From UMGS1975 sp959600905 (GTDB lineage: Bacteria > Bacillota > Clostridia > Christensenellales > QAND01): DNA of 64,000 nucleotides. The notes beneath the pieces are model-generated. The model was not told the DNA's origin. It did not search any database and saw only the letters and a list, made by a program, of their open reading frames with translations. Location: positions 62,001 through 126,000 of the forward strand of contig CAUGNO010000002.1 of NCBI GenBank assembly GCA_959600905.1, written 5' to 3'. Position numbers and translations under genes: made by a program. Shown in pieces: positions 7,757 to 16,040 of this stretch. Each line of letters starts with the position of its first letter. Position 1 is the stretch's first letter.

Positions 7757-8290
7757 ATGAATACAAAAAACAACAAGCGCCGCCAGGCATCGCAGGAAAA
7801 AATCGAAAAGGCGTTTATAGAGCTGCTGCAAACCAAGGAGCTGTCCGCCATTACGGTGTCCGAAATCGTAAAAAAGACAAAGCTCAACCGCAGCACCTTT
7901 TACGCCAACTATGCGGATCTATATGCGCTTGCAGACGCGATCCGGGAAAAGCTGGAAACGGATGTGGCCCAGCTTTATAAGGACGATAGGGATAATAAGG
8001 TGAACAGCAACGACTACCTGCGCCTGTTTTACCACATCCAAAGCAATCCGCTTTTCTACAAAACCTATTTCAAATTGGGCTATGACGGCCAGTACAAAAT
8101 ACATCTCTATGATACGCAGCAGGCCGAAACATACTTTGGCAACAAACACATCGCCTATCATATGGAGTTTTTTAAGGCCGGCTTGAATGCCATCGTAAAA
8201 AAATGGCTGGAAGGCGGCTGCCGGGAAACGCCGGAGGAGATGAACGAAATCATACATAGCGAATACCAGGGCAGGGAAATCGTCCGCTAG
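7757..8290 (+). CDS. TetR/AcrR family transcriptional regulator
   Basis: The 177-residue protein has an N-terminal TetR helix-turn-helix (KIEKAFIELLQTKELSAITVSEIVKKTKLNRSTFYANYADLYAL in outline; key motif LNRSTFYANYAD at about residues 46-57). The C-terminal ligand domain resembles the TetR_C group common in Firmicutes. GGAGGG lies 7 nt before ATG 7757. The gene is divergent from the membrane-protein operon and the shared intergenic region carries two dyads over both promoters, so it most likely represses itself and that operon. The inducer is unknown. A terminator follows. Confidence 0.88.
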   Translation: MNTKNNKRRQASQEKIEKAFIELLQTKELSAITVSEIVKKTKLNRSTFYANYADLYALADAIREKLETDVAQLYKDDRDNKVNSNDYLRLFYHIQSNPLFYKTYFKLGYDGQYKIHLYDTQQAETYFGNKHIAYHMEFFKAGLNAIVKKWLEGGCRETPEEMNEIIHSEYQGREIVR

Positions 8291-8312
8291 CGCCGGCGCC
8301 CGCACAAAAATG

Positions 8313-8347
8313 CCGTCCAAGATGCCCTCTGTCTTGGGCGCTTTTTT
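8313..8347 (+). terminator. Terminator after tetR
   Basis: CCAAGA/TCTTGG (8317-8322 and 8332-8337), extended by GC/GU pairs and followed by TTTTTT. Confidence 0.7.
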
Positions 8348-8449
8348 ATTTTTATCCCGTAAAATTTCTTTCTTTTCCATTTTTAGATACCAATTCCTTC
8401 CTTTCTGCCGTATGATGCTATTTGCAGAAACTTGAAGGAGAATGCAGAA

Positions 8450-8665
8450 TTGAGAAAAAATATCGTTGGTCTTTCCATCAGACGCCTGCGCCTGGCGCAC
8501 GGCCTTGCGCAGGAGCAGCTGGCCGTGCAAATGCAGCTGCGCGGCCTTTCCCTCACAAAGCTCACCGTTTCCCGCATCGAAACGGGGCGGCGGATGGTGT
8601 TGGATTATGAAGTGAAAGCCTTTGCGGCATATTTTTGCGTGCCGGTTCTCTTTTTATATCGATAA
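8450..8665 (+). CDS. Small XRE-family helix-turn-helix protein
   Basis: The 71-residue protein is essentially one Cro/C1 helix-turn-helix: IRRLRLAHGLAQEQLAVQMQ followed by LTKLTVSRIETGRRMVLDYEVKAFAAYF. It has no second domain. The start is TTG 8450, because AAGGAG ends 9 nt upstream; an upstream TTG at 8432 would place the ribosome site inside the gene. It is likely a DNA-binding regulator with unknown target; the TRIC-channel gene follows 69 nt later behind its own extended -10-like element (TGCTACACT). Confidence 0.72.
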   Translation: MRKNIVGLSIRRLRLAHGLAQEQLAVQMQLRGLSLTKLTVSRIETGRRMVLDYEVKAFAAYFCVPVLFLYR

Positions 8666-8734
8666 ATCGTTGCCGCCGGTTCTTTTTTCTGTGCTACACT
8701 GTGCTTATCCATGTTTTCGCAAAGGAGTGTTTGT

Positions 8735-9400
8735 ATGGAGCTCGTCGTTTCCTTTCCGTTAGAGGCCGTCGGCCTGTTTGCCTTTGGCATGAGCGGCGTG
8801 CTGGTGGCGCTGGAAAAAAGGATGGATCTCATCGGCGTTTGTGTATTGGCCATCACGGCGGCCTGCGGGGGCGGTATACTGCGCGATGTGCTGCTAAACC
8901 AGCCCCTGCCCGCCTTTTTCACCCATCGGTCGTATCTTTGCATCGTAGCCTTAGCCATTGTCGTAACGCTGCTGGGCAACGCTACGCTGCGCCGTCACCA
9001 CCAGCTGCGCCGGTTTGATTTGTCCCTGCCCCTGGATATCGCGGATGCCGTGGGCCTGGCCACCTTTGGCACCTCGGCCGCGCTCATCGTTGTGGACATG
9101 CCCGGCAACCTGATCACCTGCGTATTCATCAGCTGCCTTACGGCCTGCGGCGGCGGCATGCTGCGCGACCTGTTTGCCCAGCGCATCCCCATGATCTTCA
9201 GCGGGCCGCTATACGCCACCCCCTGCATCCTGGGGGCCGTGGCGCTGTATTACGGCGTGCGCTTTCTGCCGCGCACCGCCGCGGTGCTGCTGTGCTTTGC
9301 GCTGATCTTGGGGCTTCGCCTGCTTGCCATCTTCTTCCACATCGGCATGCCAAGGTTCCTGTATTACGATGACGGCGCCGCATCAGGCCCCGCACAATAA
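8735..9400 (+). CDS. TRIC/UPF0126 (YicG-like) cation channel family membrane protein
   Basis: The 221-residue protein has two copies of a three-helix unit, each with the hallmark glycine motif: TAACGGGILRDVLL in the first half and TACGGGMLRDLFA in the second. This duplicated UPF0126 architecture is related to trimeric intracellular cation channels; some bacterial members affect amino-acid uptake, so transport of K+ or a small solute is family inference. ATG 8735 follows AAAGGAG by 7 nt. It stands alone between the XRE gene and the SGNH hydrolase gene. Confidence 0.88.
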   Translation: MELVVSFPLEAVGLFAFGMSGVLVALEKRMDLIGVCVLAITAACGGGILRDVLLNQPLPAFFTHRSYLCIVALAIVVTLLGNATLRRHHQLRRFDLSLPLDIADAVGLATFGTSAALIVVDMPGNLITCVFISCLTACGGGMLRDLFAQRIPMIFSGPLYATPCILGAVALYYGVRFLPRTAAVLLCFALILGLRLLAIFFHIGMPRFLYYDDGAASGPAQ

Positions 9401-9468
9401 GCGCCGCAGCCGCCCGTTTTTGTTGTATAATAAGCTATCATCATTTTTACATTCATAGGAGATATGCC

Positions 9469-10101
9469 ATGAAACGAATCCTTTGCTTTGGAGATTCCAA
9501 CACCTGGGGCTTTGCCCCCAAGGACGGCTACCGCTTTGACGAAAACACCCGGTGGACCGGGCTCGTCCAAAAGGCGCTGCCGCAGTATAAGATCATCGAG
9601 GAAGGGCTCAACGGCCGTACCGCCCTGTGGGATGACCCCATCGAGGGCTACAAAAACGGCAAGGAATACCTGATCCCCTGCCTTGCCAGCCAAAGCCCGC
9701 TGGATCTTGTCATCCTCATGCTGGGCACCAACGACTGCAAGACCCGCTTTGCCCTTACCGCCTCGGATGTGGCGGCCGGCGTGCGCGAGCTGGCAAACCT
9801 CATCCTCTCTTCCGGCTGCGGGCCGGAGGGCCGTGCGCCGCGCCTTCTGGTCATGTGCCCCGCGCCCTTGCGCTATACCCGCGAGCCGGATTACTGCGCT
9901 TCGTTTGACGACAATTCCAACCGCATCTCCCGCGAGCTGCCCGCCAAATTTGCCCGCTTTACCCGCGAGATCGGCTGCGATTATCTCGATCTGGGCCCCA
10001 TCGCCGTGGCCAGCGAAAAGGACGGCATCCATCTGGACCCGGATCAGCACCAAAAGGTGGCCGAGGCCGTTGTTGCCAAGATCCGCGAAATTCTCGGTTA
10101 A
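9469..10101 (+). CDS. SGNH/GDSL-family hydrolase
   Basis: The 210-residue protein has the SGNH blocks: block I FGDSNTWG with the nucleophile Ser, block III MLGTNDCK with the oxyanion Asn, and block V DGIHLDPDQH with the catalytic Asp-x-x-His. No signal peptide is present, so it should be cytoplasmic. Such enzymes are esterases, lipases or arylesterases; the substrate is not evident. TAGGAGAT precedes ATG 9469. The gene ends at a strong terminator and appears monocistronic. Confidence 0.88.
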   Translation: MKRILCFGDSNTWGFAPKDGYRFDENTRWTGLVQKALPQYKIIEEGLNGRTALWDDPIEGYKNGKEYLIPCLASQSPLDLVILMLGTNDCKTRFALTASDVAAGVRELANLILSSGCGPEGRAPRLLVMCPAPLRYTREPDYCASFDDNSNRISRELPAKFARFTREIGCDYLDLGPIAVASEKDGIHLDPDQHQKVAEAVVAKIREILG

Positions 10102-10104
10102 CTG

Positions 10105-10136
10105 AAAAAAAAGGAGCCGGACGGGCTCCTTTTTTT
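10105..10136 (+). terminator. Terminator after the SGNH hydrolase gene
   Basis: AAAGGAGCC pairs with GGGCTCCTTT across a short loop and is followed by a T run. Confidence 0.85.
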
Positions 10137-10185
10137 GTATACTGACAGTAAGAAAACCATTCTTTCATAGAAAAGAGGTCGTGCA

Positions 10186-10860
10186 ATGCAATACGAGATC
10201 CAAGGCGGCGCCTACCCCATCGTCGTCTGCCGGCTGCAAAGCGGCGAACAGATGATTACCGAAAAAGGCTCTATGGTGTATATGACCCCCAATATGCAGA
10301 TGGAAACCAGGGGTGGCGGCATCGGAAAGATGTTCTCCAAGGCGCTATCCGGCGAATCCATGTTCCAAAACATCTATACCGCCAAGGGCGACGGCGTTAT
10401 CGCCTTTGGCTCCAGCTTTCCCGGGCGCATCCTGCCGCTGGAAATCACGCCGGAGCGGCCGATGATCCTGCAAAAGAACGCCTTTTTGGCGGCCGAGCCT
10501 ACGGTAGAGCTTGCCATCACCTTCAAGAAAAAATTGGGCGCCGGCTTTTTTGGCGGCGAAGGGTTTATCATGCAGCGGCTCAGCGGCCGTGGCATGGCGT
10601 TTGTGGAGATCGACGGCGAATTGGTGGAATATCTCCTGGCGCCTGGCCAATCGCTGCTGGTGGATACCGGCAATGTGGCGGGCTACGAAGAGAGCGTTTC
10701 CATGGAGATTCAGCAGGTAGAAGGGCTGAAAAACAAGCTGCTGGGCGGTGAAGGCTTTTTCCATACCCGCCTGACAGGGCCCGGCAAAGTCTGGATTCAA
10801 ACCATGCCCATCTCCACAGTGGCCTCTGCGCTCATCGGCTTTATGCCCTCCGGCAACTAA
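10186..10860 (+). CDS. AIM24/TIGR00266-family protein
   Basis: The 224-residue protein matches the TIGR00266 (AIM24-like) beta-rich family: it begins MQYEIQGGAYPIVVCRLQSG, has MVYMTPNMQMETRGGG, a glycine-rich GGEGFIMQRLSGRG and a C-terminal FFHTRLTGPGKVWIQTMP. Family members are cytosolic or membrane-associated with no established biochemical function. AAAAGAGG precedes ATG 10186. It has its own terminator and looks monocistronic. Confidence 0.88.
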   Translation: MQYEIQGGAYPIVVCRLQSGEQMITEKGSMVYMTPNMQMETRGGGIGKMFSKALSGESMFQNIYTAKGDGVIAFGSSFPGRILPLEITPERPMILQKNAFLAAEPTVELAITFKKKLGAGFFGGEGFIMQRLSGRGMAFVEIDGELVEYLLAPGQSLLVDTGNVAGYEESVSMEIQQVEGLKNKLLGGEGFFHTRLTGPGKVWIQTMPISTVASALIGFMPSGN

Positions 10861-10873
10861 GGCAAAATAAAAA

Positions 10874-10906
10874 ACGGCGGAAAATCGTCCGCCGTGTTTC
10901 TTTTTT
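10874..10906 (+). terminator. Terminator between the AIM24-like gene and convergent pdxK-like gene
   Basis: ACGGCGGA (10874-10881) pairs with TCCGCCGT (10888-10895), followed by TTTCTTTTTT. Confidence 0.8.
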
Positions 10907-11747
10907 ACAGCCCCAGCGCGCGCAGCAGCTGCGGCAGGGCGCGCTCAAAGCATACGCCGTAGCGCGTCTCCAGGCCCAGCGGCAGCGTCTCCACAATGCT
11001 TTGCTGGGTAAAGTCCGCCGCGATCTGGGCCGCCTGCACCAGCGTTTTGCCCGCCATATACGCGCCTGTCAAGGCGCTGGCATACACATCGCCGGTGCCG
11101 TGGTAGCTGCCCGGCATATGCGGGGCGGCAGGGCAGGCGCTCTGCCCGGTCTCTCTATCGTACACTGCGGCGCCCAGCTTCCCTTCTTCCGGGCTGATGC
11201 CCGTCAATACCACGCTGGCCTGCGTCATTTCGCGCAGCGCCTGCATCAAATCATCTACCTCCGCCTGATCGGGCGTTTCCAGATACGGCCGGCCCAGCAT
11301 CAGCGCTGCCTCCGTCTGGTTGGGTACGATCACGTCTGCCCTTTGGCAGAGCCGCTTCATCAGCTGCGGCATTTTTTCCGACATACCTGGGTACAGCTTC
11401 CCATGATCCCCCATCACCGGGTCCACGATGATCTTGGTCTGCTCTCCTCGAAACGCATCGAACAGCTGCTCTACCAGCGCCACCTGCTCCGCCGAGCCCA
11501 GATAGCCGGTATAGATGGCATCAAACGCCAAGTCCAGCGTTTTCCAATGCTGAAAAATCGCAGGCAAGTCTTGGGTCAAGTCGCGGAAGGTCATGCCGGT
11601 AAAGCCGCCGGTATGCGTGCTCAGCACCGCCGTGGGCAGCGCGCTTGCCTCCAGCCCGGCCGCAGATAAAATGGGCAGCGCCACCGTCAAGGAACAGCGC
11701 CCCACACAGGATAGATCATGCACAGCCAATACTCGTTTTTGTTTCAT
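10905..11747 (-). CDS. Pyridoxal/pyridoxamine kinase (PdxK/PdxY family)
   Basis: The 280-residue protein is a ribokinase-superfamily vitamin B6 kinase: N-terminal VLAVHDLSCVGRCSLTVALP, STHTGGFTG, IIVDPVMGDHGKLY, VPNQTEAALM and the anion-hole/catalytic GTGDVYASALTGA. It phosphorylates pyridoxal, pyridoxine or pyridoxamine with ATP to feed the PLP pool. It is divergent from a MocR/PdxR-type regulator 112 nt away, a context that strongly supports the B6 assignment. A TATTAT -10-like box lies on its side of the shared region, with a poor -35, as expected for an activated promoter. Confidence 0.92.
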   Translation of the reverse strand: MKQKRVLAVHDLSCVGRCSLTVALPILSAAGLEASALPTAVLSTHTGGFTGMTFRDLTQDLPAIFQHWKTLDLAFDAIYTGYLGSAEQVALVEQLFDAFRGEQTKIIVDPVMGDHGKLYPGMSEKMPQLMKRLCQRADVIVPNQTEAALMLGRPYLETPDQAEVDDLMQALREMTQASVVLTGISPEEGKLGAAVYDRETGQSACPAAPHMPGSYHGTGDVYASALTGAYMAGKTLVQAAQIAADFTQQSIVETLPLGLETRYGVCFERALPQLLRALGL

Positions 11748-11796
11748 AGCCTTCTCCCTTGCATCGTTTCTGTTTATGCCCTATAATAACGAAAAA

Positions 11797-11842
11797 CTGG
11801 CCTGATTAAAAGATTCAATTTCATCATTTTTTATAAGGCCAG
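11797..11842. promoter_or_regulatory. Candidate PdxR/MocR binding sites between pdxK and pdxR
   Basis: CTGGCCT (11797-11803) and AGGCCAG (11836-11842) are exact inverted copies 32 nt apart in the divergent region, each flanked by A/T runs. The spacing (about four helical turns) fits a dimeric MocR regulator binding two sites. The motif loosely resembles reported PdxR sites of the AAAGTGGNCTA kind; that link is from memory and unverified. Confidence 0.45.
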
Positions 11843-11859
11843 AAGCAAGGAGGCTCGCC

Positions 11860-13266
11860 ATGCTCTTTTCCCTGCCGCCGGATGACAGCCATACGCCGCT
11901 GTATATCCAGATCACCCGCCACCTAAAGCAGCAGATCCGTACAGGCACCCTGCCCGCCCATGCCAAGCTGCCCAGCAAACGCAGCCTGGCAGAGCATCTG
12001 GGCGTCAGCGTTACCACTGTGGAAGGCGCGTACAGCCAGCTGGTTTCCGAGGGGTTTGTGGAAAGCCGGCCCAAGCGCGGCTTTTTTGTCTGCGAGATCG
12101 AGCCCCTTTTGCCCACCGACGAGCCGCTGGCTCAGCCCGCCGCAAAAGCGGACAGCCCGGCAGAGCCGCTGGTAGATTTTTCGCCCGGCGGCATCGATAC
12201 GCGCCATTTTCCGTATACCGTCTGGCGCCGCCTGCTGCGTGCCTGTTTTGACGAGGCAGACGCCACGCTTTTGCAAAACGCCCCGGCGCAAGGGCTTTTT
12301 TCGCTGCGGGCAAGCATCGCACAGTACTTGGCGCAGGCCCGCGGGGTGCGCTGCCGGGCCCAGCAGATCGTCATCGGCGCCGGCACCGAGCACCTTTTGC
12401 AAATTCTCAGCTATATGCTGGACAGCAGTTGGGCCATTGCGCTGGAAAACCCCGTGTACAACAAAGCGTACCACATGTTCTCCCGCATGGGCCATTCGGT
12501 ACTGCCGCTGTATGTCGATGAAAAGGGGCTGCCGGTTTCGCCGCTGGCGGCGCTGTCGCATGCGGCGGTGTATACCACCCCCTCGCACCAGTTTCCCCTG
12601 GGCGTCAGCATGCCCATCAGCCGCCGCGTGCAGCTCTTGAATTGGGCCAAATCCGCGCCGGACCGCTATATCATCGAGGACGATTACGACAGCGAATTCC
12701 GCTACGATGCAAAGCCCCTGCCCAGCCTGCAAAGCATCGACGACCATGGCCGCGTCATTTACCTCGGCACGTTTTCCAAAGCCATCGCCCCCTCGCTGCG
12801 CATCGGCTATATGGTGCTGCCGGAATCGCTTTTGCCGCTTTACCAGGCACAGTACGCGCAATTTAGTTGCGCCGTCTCCCGCTTTGATCAGCAGGTGCTG
12901 GATGCGTTTTTGCACCAGGGCGCGTTTGAAACGCACCTCAACCGCATGCGCAAGCTATATAAGGAAAAGCGGAAAATCCTGATCTCTGCCCTGGAGACAG
13001 CCTTTTCCCATTCCCTGCAATACCAGGGCGAGCAGGCAGGGCATCATCTGCTGGTGCATCTGCCCGGCCTACCGGATGGCGGGGTGCTGTGCCGCACGGC
13101 CGCGGCGGCGGGCGTAAAGGTGTATCCCCTTTCGCCCTATTTCATCGGCCCCGTGCCGCCTGCCTACCAGGGGCATGTGCTGCTGGGCTACGGCTCGCTC
13201 AGCCCGGCGCAGATACAGCAGGGCGTTGCGCTGCTGTCCCAAGCCTGGGCGCCGTTTACCTCATAA
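11860..13266 (+). CDS. pdxR: MocR/PdxR-type transcriptional regulator (GntR HTH + aminotransferase domain)
   Basis: The 468-residue protein begins with a GntR winged helix (PLYIQITRHLKQQIRTGTL, LPSKRSLAEHLGVSVTTVEGAYSQLVSEGFV, about residues 12-75). It then carries an aminotransferase-I-like domain with the PLP-type Lys in GTFSKAIAPSLRIGY and the Asp in IIEDDYDSEFRY. This is the MocR architecture, in which PLP binding changes DNA binding. Divergence from a B6 kinase identifies it as a likely PdxR controlling B6 salvage. AAGGAGG precedes ATG 11860. The symbol rests on context. Confidence 0.85.
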   Translation: MLFSLPPDDSHTPLYIQITRHLKQQIRTGTLPAHAKLPSKRSLAEHLGVSVTTVEGAYSQLVSEGFVESRPKRGFFVCEIEPLLPTDEPLAQPAAKADSPAEPLVDFSPGGIDTRHFPYTVWRRLLRACFDEADATLLQNAPAQGLFSLRASIAQYLAQARGVRCRAQQIVIGAGTEHLLQILSYMLDSSWAIALENPVYNKAYHMFSRMGHSVLPLYVDEKGLPVSPLAALSHAAVYTTPSHQFPLGVSMPISRRVQLLNWAKSAPDRYIIEDDYDSEFRYDAKPLPSLQSIDDHGRVIYLGTFSKAIAPSLRIGYMVLPESLLPLYQAQYAQFSCAVSRFDQQVLDAFLHQGAFETHLNRMRKLYKEKRKILISALETAFSHSLQYQGEQAGHHLLVHLPGLPDGGVLCRTAAAAGVKVYPLSPYFIGPVPPAYQGHVLLGYGSLSPAQIQQGVALLSQAWAPFTS

Positions 13267-13298
13267 AAAAATACCGGCCGAAATGGCCGGTATTTTTG
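13265..13298. terminator. Bidirectional terminator between convergent genes
   Basis: ATACCGGCC (13271-13279) pairs with GGCCGGTAT (13285-13293) with A and T runs on either side; it serves pdxR and the convergent F420-ligase-like gene. Confidence 0.85.
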
Positions 13299-13305
13299 CA
13301 TTTTA

Positions 13306-14496
13306 TCATTCCGCGTAATTGGTAAAGTAGCCCTGGATCCATACCACCGGCGTGCCCTTATCGCCGGAGCCGGAGGTCAGATCGCACAGCGAACCGATCA
13401 AATCTGTCAGCCGCCGGGGCGTGGTGCCCTGCGTGGCCATGGTGCCCTTCAGGTTTTTGTCCTTGGTCTCAATGGCCTTTTCAATGGCTTCCCTAAGCGC
13501 CTGCCCGGACAGGTTTGCAAACTCGTTGTCCGCCAGGTATTTGAGCTTCAATTCATTCGGTGTGCCTTCCAGCCCGCTGGTATAGGCCGGGGATACCACC
13601 GGGTCCGCCAGCTCCCAGATCTTGCCGACCGGATCTTTGAATGCGCCGTCGCCATACACCATCACTTCGATATGCTTGCCGGTTTTTGCCAGCAGCTCGT
13701 CCTGCACGGCTTTGACAAACGCCTCGCAGTCGCGCGGGAAGAGCTTTACCGTCTCCTCCGTCGCCTTGTTGGAGCCCAGCAGCCCATACGTGGGGTTAAA
13801 GCCGCTGCCCCCTACCGGCTTTGTCATAATATCATCCAGGCCCAGCGCCGTGCGCGCACCGTTTTGCAGCAGCAGCCGCTTGCTGCGCGCCCGGGTATGG
13901 ATATCGCAGGCCAGCACGTCCTTGGCATAGGGCAGAATGTCTTGGGCGTTGTTGCCCAGGATAATCTCCACCTCTGCGCCCTCGCCCTGGATCAGCTCTT
14001 TGTAATATTCAATATAATCTACGCCGGTAAAGGGATGCTCCACCCGGCCGAATGCCTGGCGGTACTGCGCTTCGGTCAGCACATCGGTATAGGGGTTGAT
14101 GCCCTTTTCATCCAACGCATCCAGCGAGACCAGGTGGTTGCCCACCTCGTCGGATGGATAGCTCAGCATCAGCGTAATCTTTTTGGCGCCTCTGGCAATG
14201 CCTTTTAGGCAGATAGAAAACCGGTTGCGGCTTAAAATCGGGAAAATCACCCCAATATGGCCCTCCGGGAAATGAGCCTTGATGTCCTCTGCAATCTCGT
14301 CTACCGACACATAATTGCCCTGTGCCCTTGCCACGATGGCCTCTGTGGCCGCTACGATATCGCGGTCGCGAAATTCGATGTTTTCGCTCTGGGCCGCCGT
14401 CAGCAGGGAGTCGACGACGATTTTGACCAGGTCATCCCCTTGCCGGATGATGGGCGTGCGTACGCCTCTTACCACGGTTCCGATCGATTTTGACAT
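13306..14496 (-). CDS. Coenzyme F420-0:L-glutamate ligase-like protein
   Basis: The 396-residue protein matches the clostridial branch of the F420-ligase (CofE-like) family: N-terminal GTVVRGVRTPIIRQGDDLVKIVVDSLL, FRDRDIVAATEAIVARAQGN, ILSRNRFSICLKGIARGAKK and a C-terminal region with VYGDGAFKDPVGKIWELADP. True CofE adds glutamates to coenzyme F420. No F420 biosynthesis gene is in the window and most Clostridia lack F420, so it may attach Glu to another acceptor. ATG 14496 follows GGAGCACC. A TATAAT box (14574-14579, minus strand) and a leader hairpin (14536-14563) lie upstream. Confidence 0.78.
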   Translation of the reverse strand: MSKSIGTVVRGVRTPIIRQGDDLVKIVVDSLLTAAQSENIEFRDRDIVAATEAIVARAQGNYVSVDEIAEDIKAHFPEGHIGVIFPILSRNRFSICLKGIARGAKKITLMLSYPSDEVGNHLVSLDALDEKGINPYTDVLTEAQYRQAFGRVEHPFTGVDYIEYYKELIQGEGAEVEIILGNNAQDILPYAKDVLACDIHTRARSKRLLLQNGARTALGLDDIMTKPVGGSGFNPTYGLLGSNKATEETVKLFPRDCEAFVKAVQDELLAKTGKHIEVMVYGDGAFKDPVGKIWELADPVVSPAYTSGLEGTPNELKLKYLADNEFANLSGQALREAIEKAIETKDKNLKGTMATQGTTPRRLTDLIGSLCDLTSGSGDKGTPVVWIQGYFTNYAE

Positions 14497-14676
14497 AAAA
14501 GGTGCTCCATTTCTCAACGGCGAACATTTGCCCAAGGGCCTGTCTGCCGTTGACGGCAGGCCCACAAAACAGTATTATACCGCACTTTGACGATTTACAC
14601 TAGCGGTTTGCTTTCATTTTCTTTTGTGCATAGCGCTGCCGTGCCCGCCCCATACTAACAGCAGGAGGTGAAGCGC

Positions 14677-14793
14677 TTGTATCGCGAAATCTATGCGGAC
14701 ACGGGCAGCAAACCGGCTGAAAAACCACCCAAGAAAACGCCGGCCGGCGATCCGCTGAAAAACCCAAAGGACATTTCCAAGATCCATACCTAG
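14677..14793 (+). CDS. Very small Pro/Lys-rich protein, unknown
   Basis: A 38-codon frame starts at TTG 14677, 8 nt after a near-perfect ribosome site AGGAGG, and ends just before a hairpin terminator. The product (LYREIYADTGSK, then KPPKKTPAGDPLKNP, ending SKIHT) is hydrophilic and rich in Pro and Lys. The ribosome site plus terminator make translation plausible, but the reading is short and no family is recognised. It lies alone between two minus-strand genes. Confidence 0.45.
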   Translation: MYREIYADTGSKPAEKPPKKTPAGDPLKNPKDISKIHT

Positions 14794-14802
14794 CACCCGA
14801 GG

Positions 14803-14828
14803 CCGCAGCGCAGTCTGCGGTCTATTTT
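14803..14828 (+). terminator. Terminator after the 38-codon gene
   Basis: CCGCAG/CTGCGG (14803-14808 and 14815-14820) followed by TCTATTTTAT. Confidence 0.55.
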
Positions 14829-15885
14829 ATTGGATGTTCTCTATCGCCTTTTGCAAACCCTGGATCGGGCCTTCCTCCTGGTACATCTCCGCAGCATCCT
14901 TGGCCGAGGCCAATAGAATCACATACACCAGCATGGAATATTCGTTGATGACCTTGGGCCGCGCCTTTTCAATCCATTTCTCTGCGAGCGCCTTGAGCCC
15001 TTCTAGGTTTTCCTCAATAAACGCATCCAGCTCGTGGATATAGCGGAACCCCAAAAACTGCAGCCGCTGCACGATTTTCAGCCGGCTGATAAACGCATCG
15101 TCCCGGCTTACCTCCAAGCCGTACTGCGATTTGGCCTGGCTGGTAAACTGCTGGGTCCGGCCGCTGGTTTCAAAATACTGGATCAGCGTATTTTTATTGA
15201 TGTCCGTTTTCAAGACCTTTTCGATCCTGTCAAAGCTCTGGTTGTACTGCGCCACCTCCTGGCGGATCACCTCGAACTCCTCGTCGATCAATTCCAGCGT
15301 GGCCGCGATCCTCGTCAGCTTTCTCCGGATGGAAAGCGGAATTTCAAAGTTGGATTTATAGCCCAGCCCATGCTCAATTTCCCCCCAGGCATGCTGCAGC
15401 GCCGTGCGGATCTGCACTTCAAACTTGATATCCCGGTAGCGCTGGTATTCCACCAGCTGGCAGCGGGCATCGGAAAACCGCAGGATCACATGGATGGAAT
15501 TGTAGCCAAAATCGATGTACCCCTCTAGGCTCTTTTTACGCTTGTCCACCAGCTCTATCATCTCAAATTCGCGAGACAAAACCTCCAGCACCCGCTCCAT
15601 ATCCGGCTCAAACAATGTCACGATCCTGCATCCGATTAGGTCCGTTACATCGGTCAGCTGTTGGTATTTGCGCTTAAACTGTATCTTTTTCCGCAACGAA
15701 TCCTCGTTTTTGATGCGGAAGGAAATATTCGCTACCTCAATGCCGTTGGCGGAGAGCAGCGTAGGGATGATGTCCTCCAGATCGTCTTGAAAATCCATCA
15801 AACGCTGCTTTTCCTCCGAAAATTGGCGTAGGATGGTATCCTCGTTGGCAACCAGCGCTACGCCCTGTATCTCTCGCATTTCCAC
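14827..15885 (-). CDS. RelA/SpoT-domain (p)ppGpp synthetase-like protein
   Basis: The 352-residue protein contains a RelA/SpoT nucleotidyltransferase domain at about residues 45-190: FRIKNEDSLRKKI, DLIGCRIVTLFEPDM with the catalytic-type Asp, GYIDFGYNSIHVIL and EVQIRTALQHAWGEIEHGLGYK. There is no HD hydrolase domain or TGS/ACT region, so it resembles small alarmone synthetases rather than Rel. It has an extra helical C-terminal half of about 150 residues of unknown role. The start is GTG 15885 or ATG 15879; neither has a strong ribosome site. Confidence 0.85.
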   Translation of the reverse strand: MEMREIQGVALVANEDTILRQFSEEKQRLMDFQDDLEDIIPTLLSANGIEVANISFRIKNEDSLRKKIQFKRKYQQLTDVTDLIGCRIVTLFEPDMERVLEVLSREFEMIELVDKRKKSLEGYIDFGYNSIHVILRFSDARCQLVEYQRYRDIKFEVQIRTALQHAWGEIEHGLGYKSNFEIPLSIRRKLTRIAATLELIDEEFEVIRQEVAQYNQSFDRIEKVLKTDINKNTLIQYFETSGRTQQFTSQAKSQYGLEVSRDDAFISRLKIVQRLQFLGFRYIHELDAFIEENLEGLKALAEKWIEKARPKVINEYSMLVYVILLASAKDAAEMYQEEGPIQGLQKAIENIQ

Positions 15886-16040
15886 TTGCTTATTTCATCC
15901 TTTCCCCGCAGGCCAGCACAGCGTGCCCGCGTTTCTATCAATATTATACTATATTTTCCCGCCGTGCGCCTTGGTTTCCGGGCCCTTTGCGCCATAAGGG
16001 CAAAGTATGGTACACTACATACAGCAAAAGGAGGCTATTT

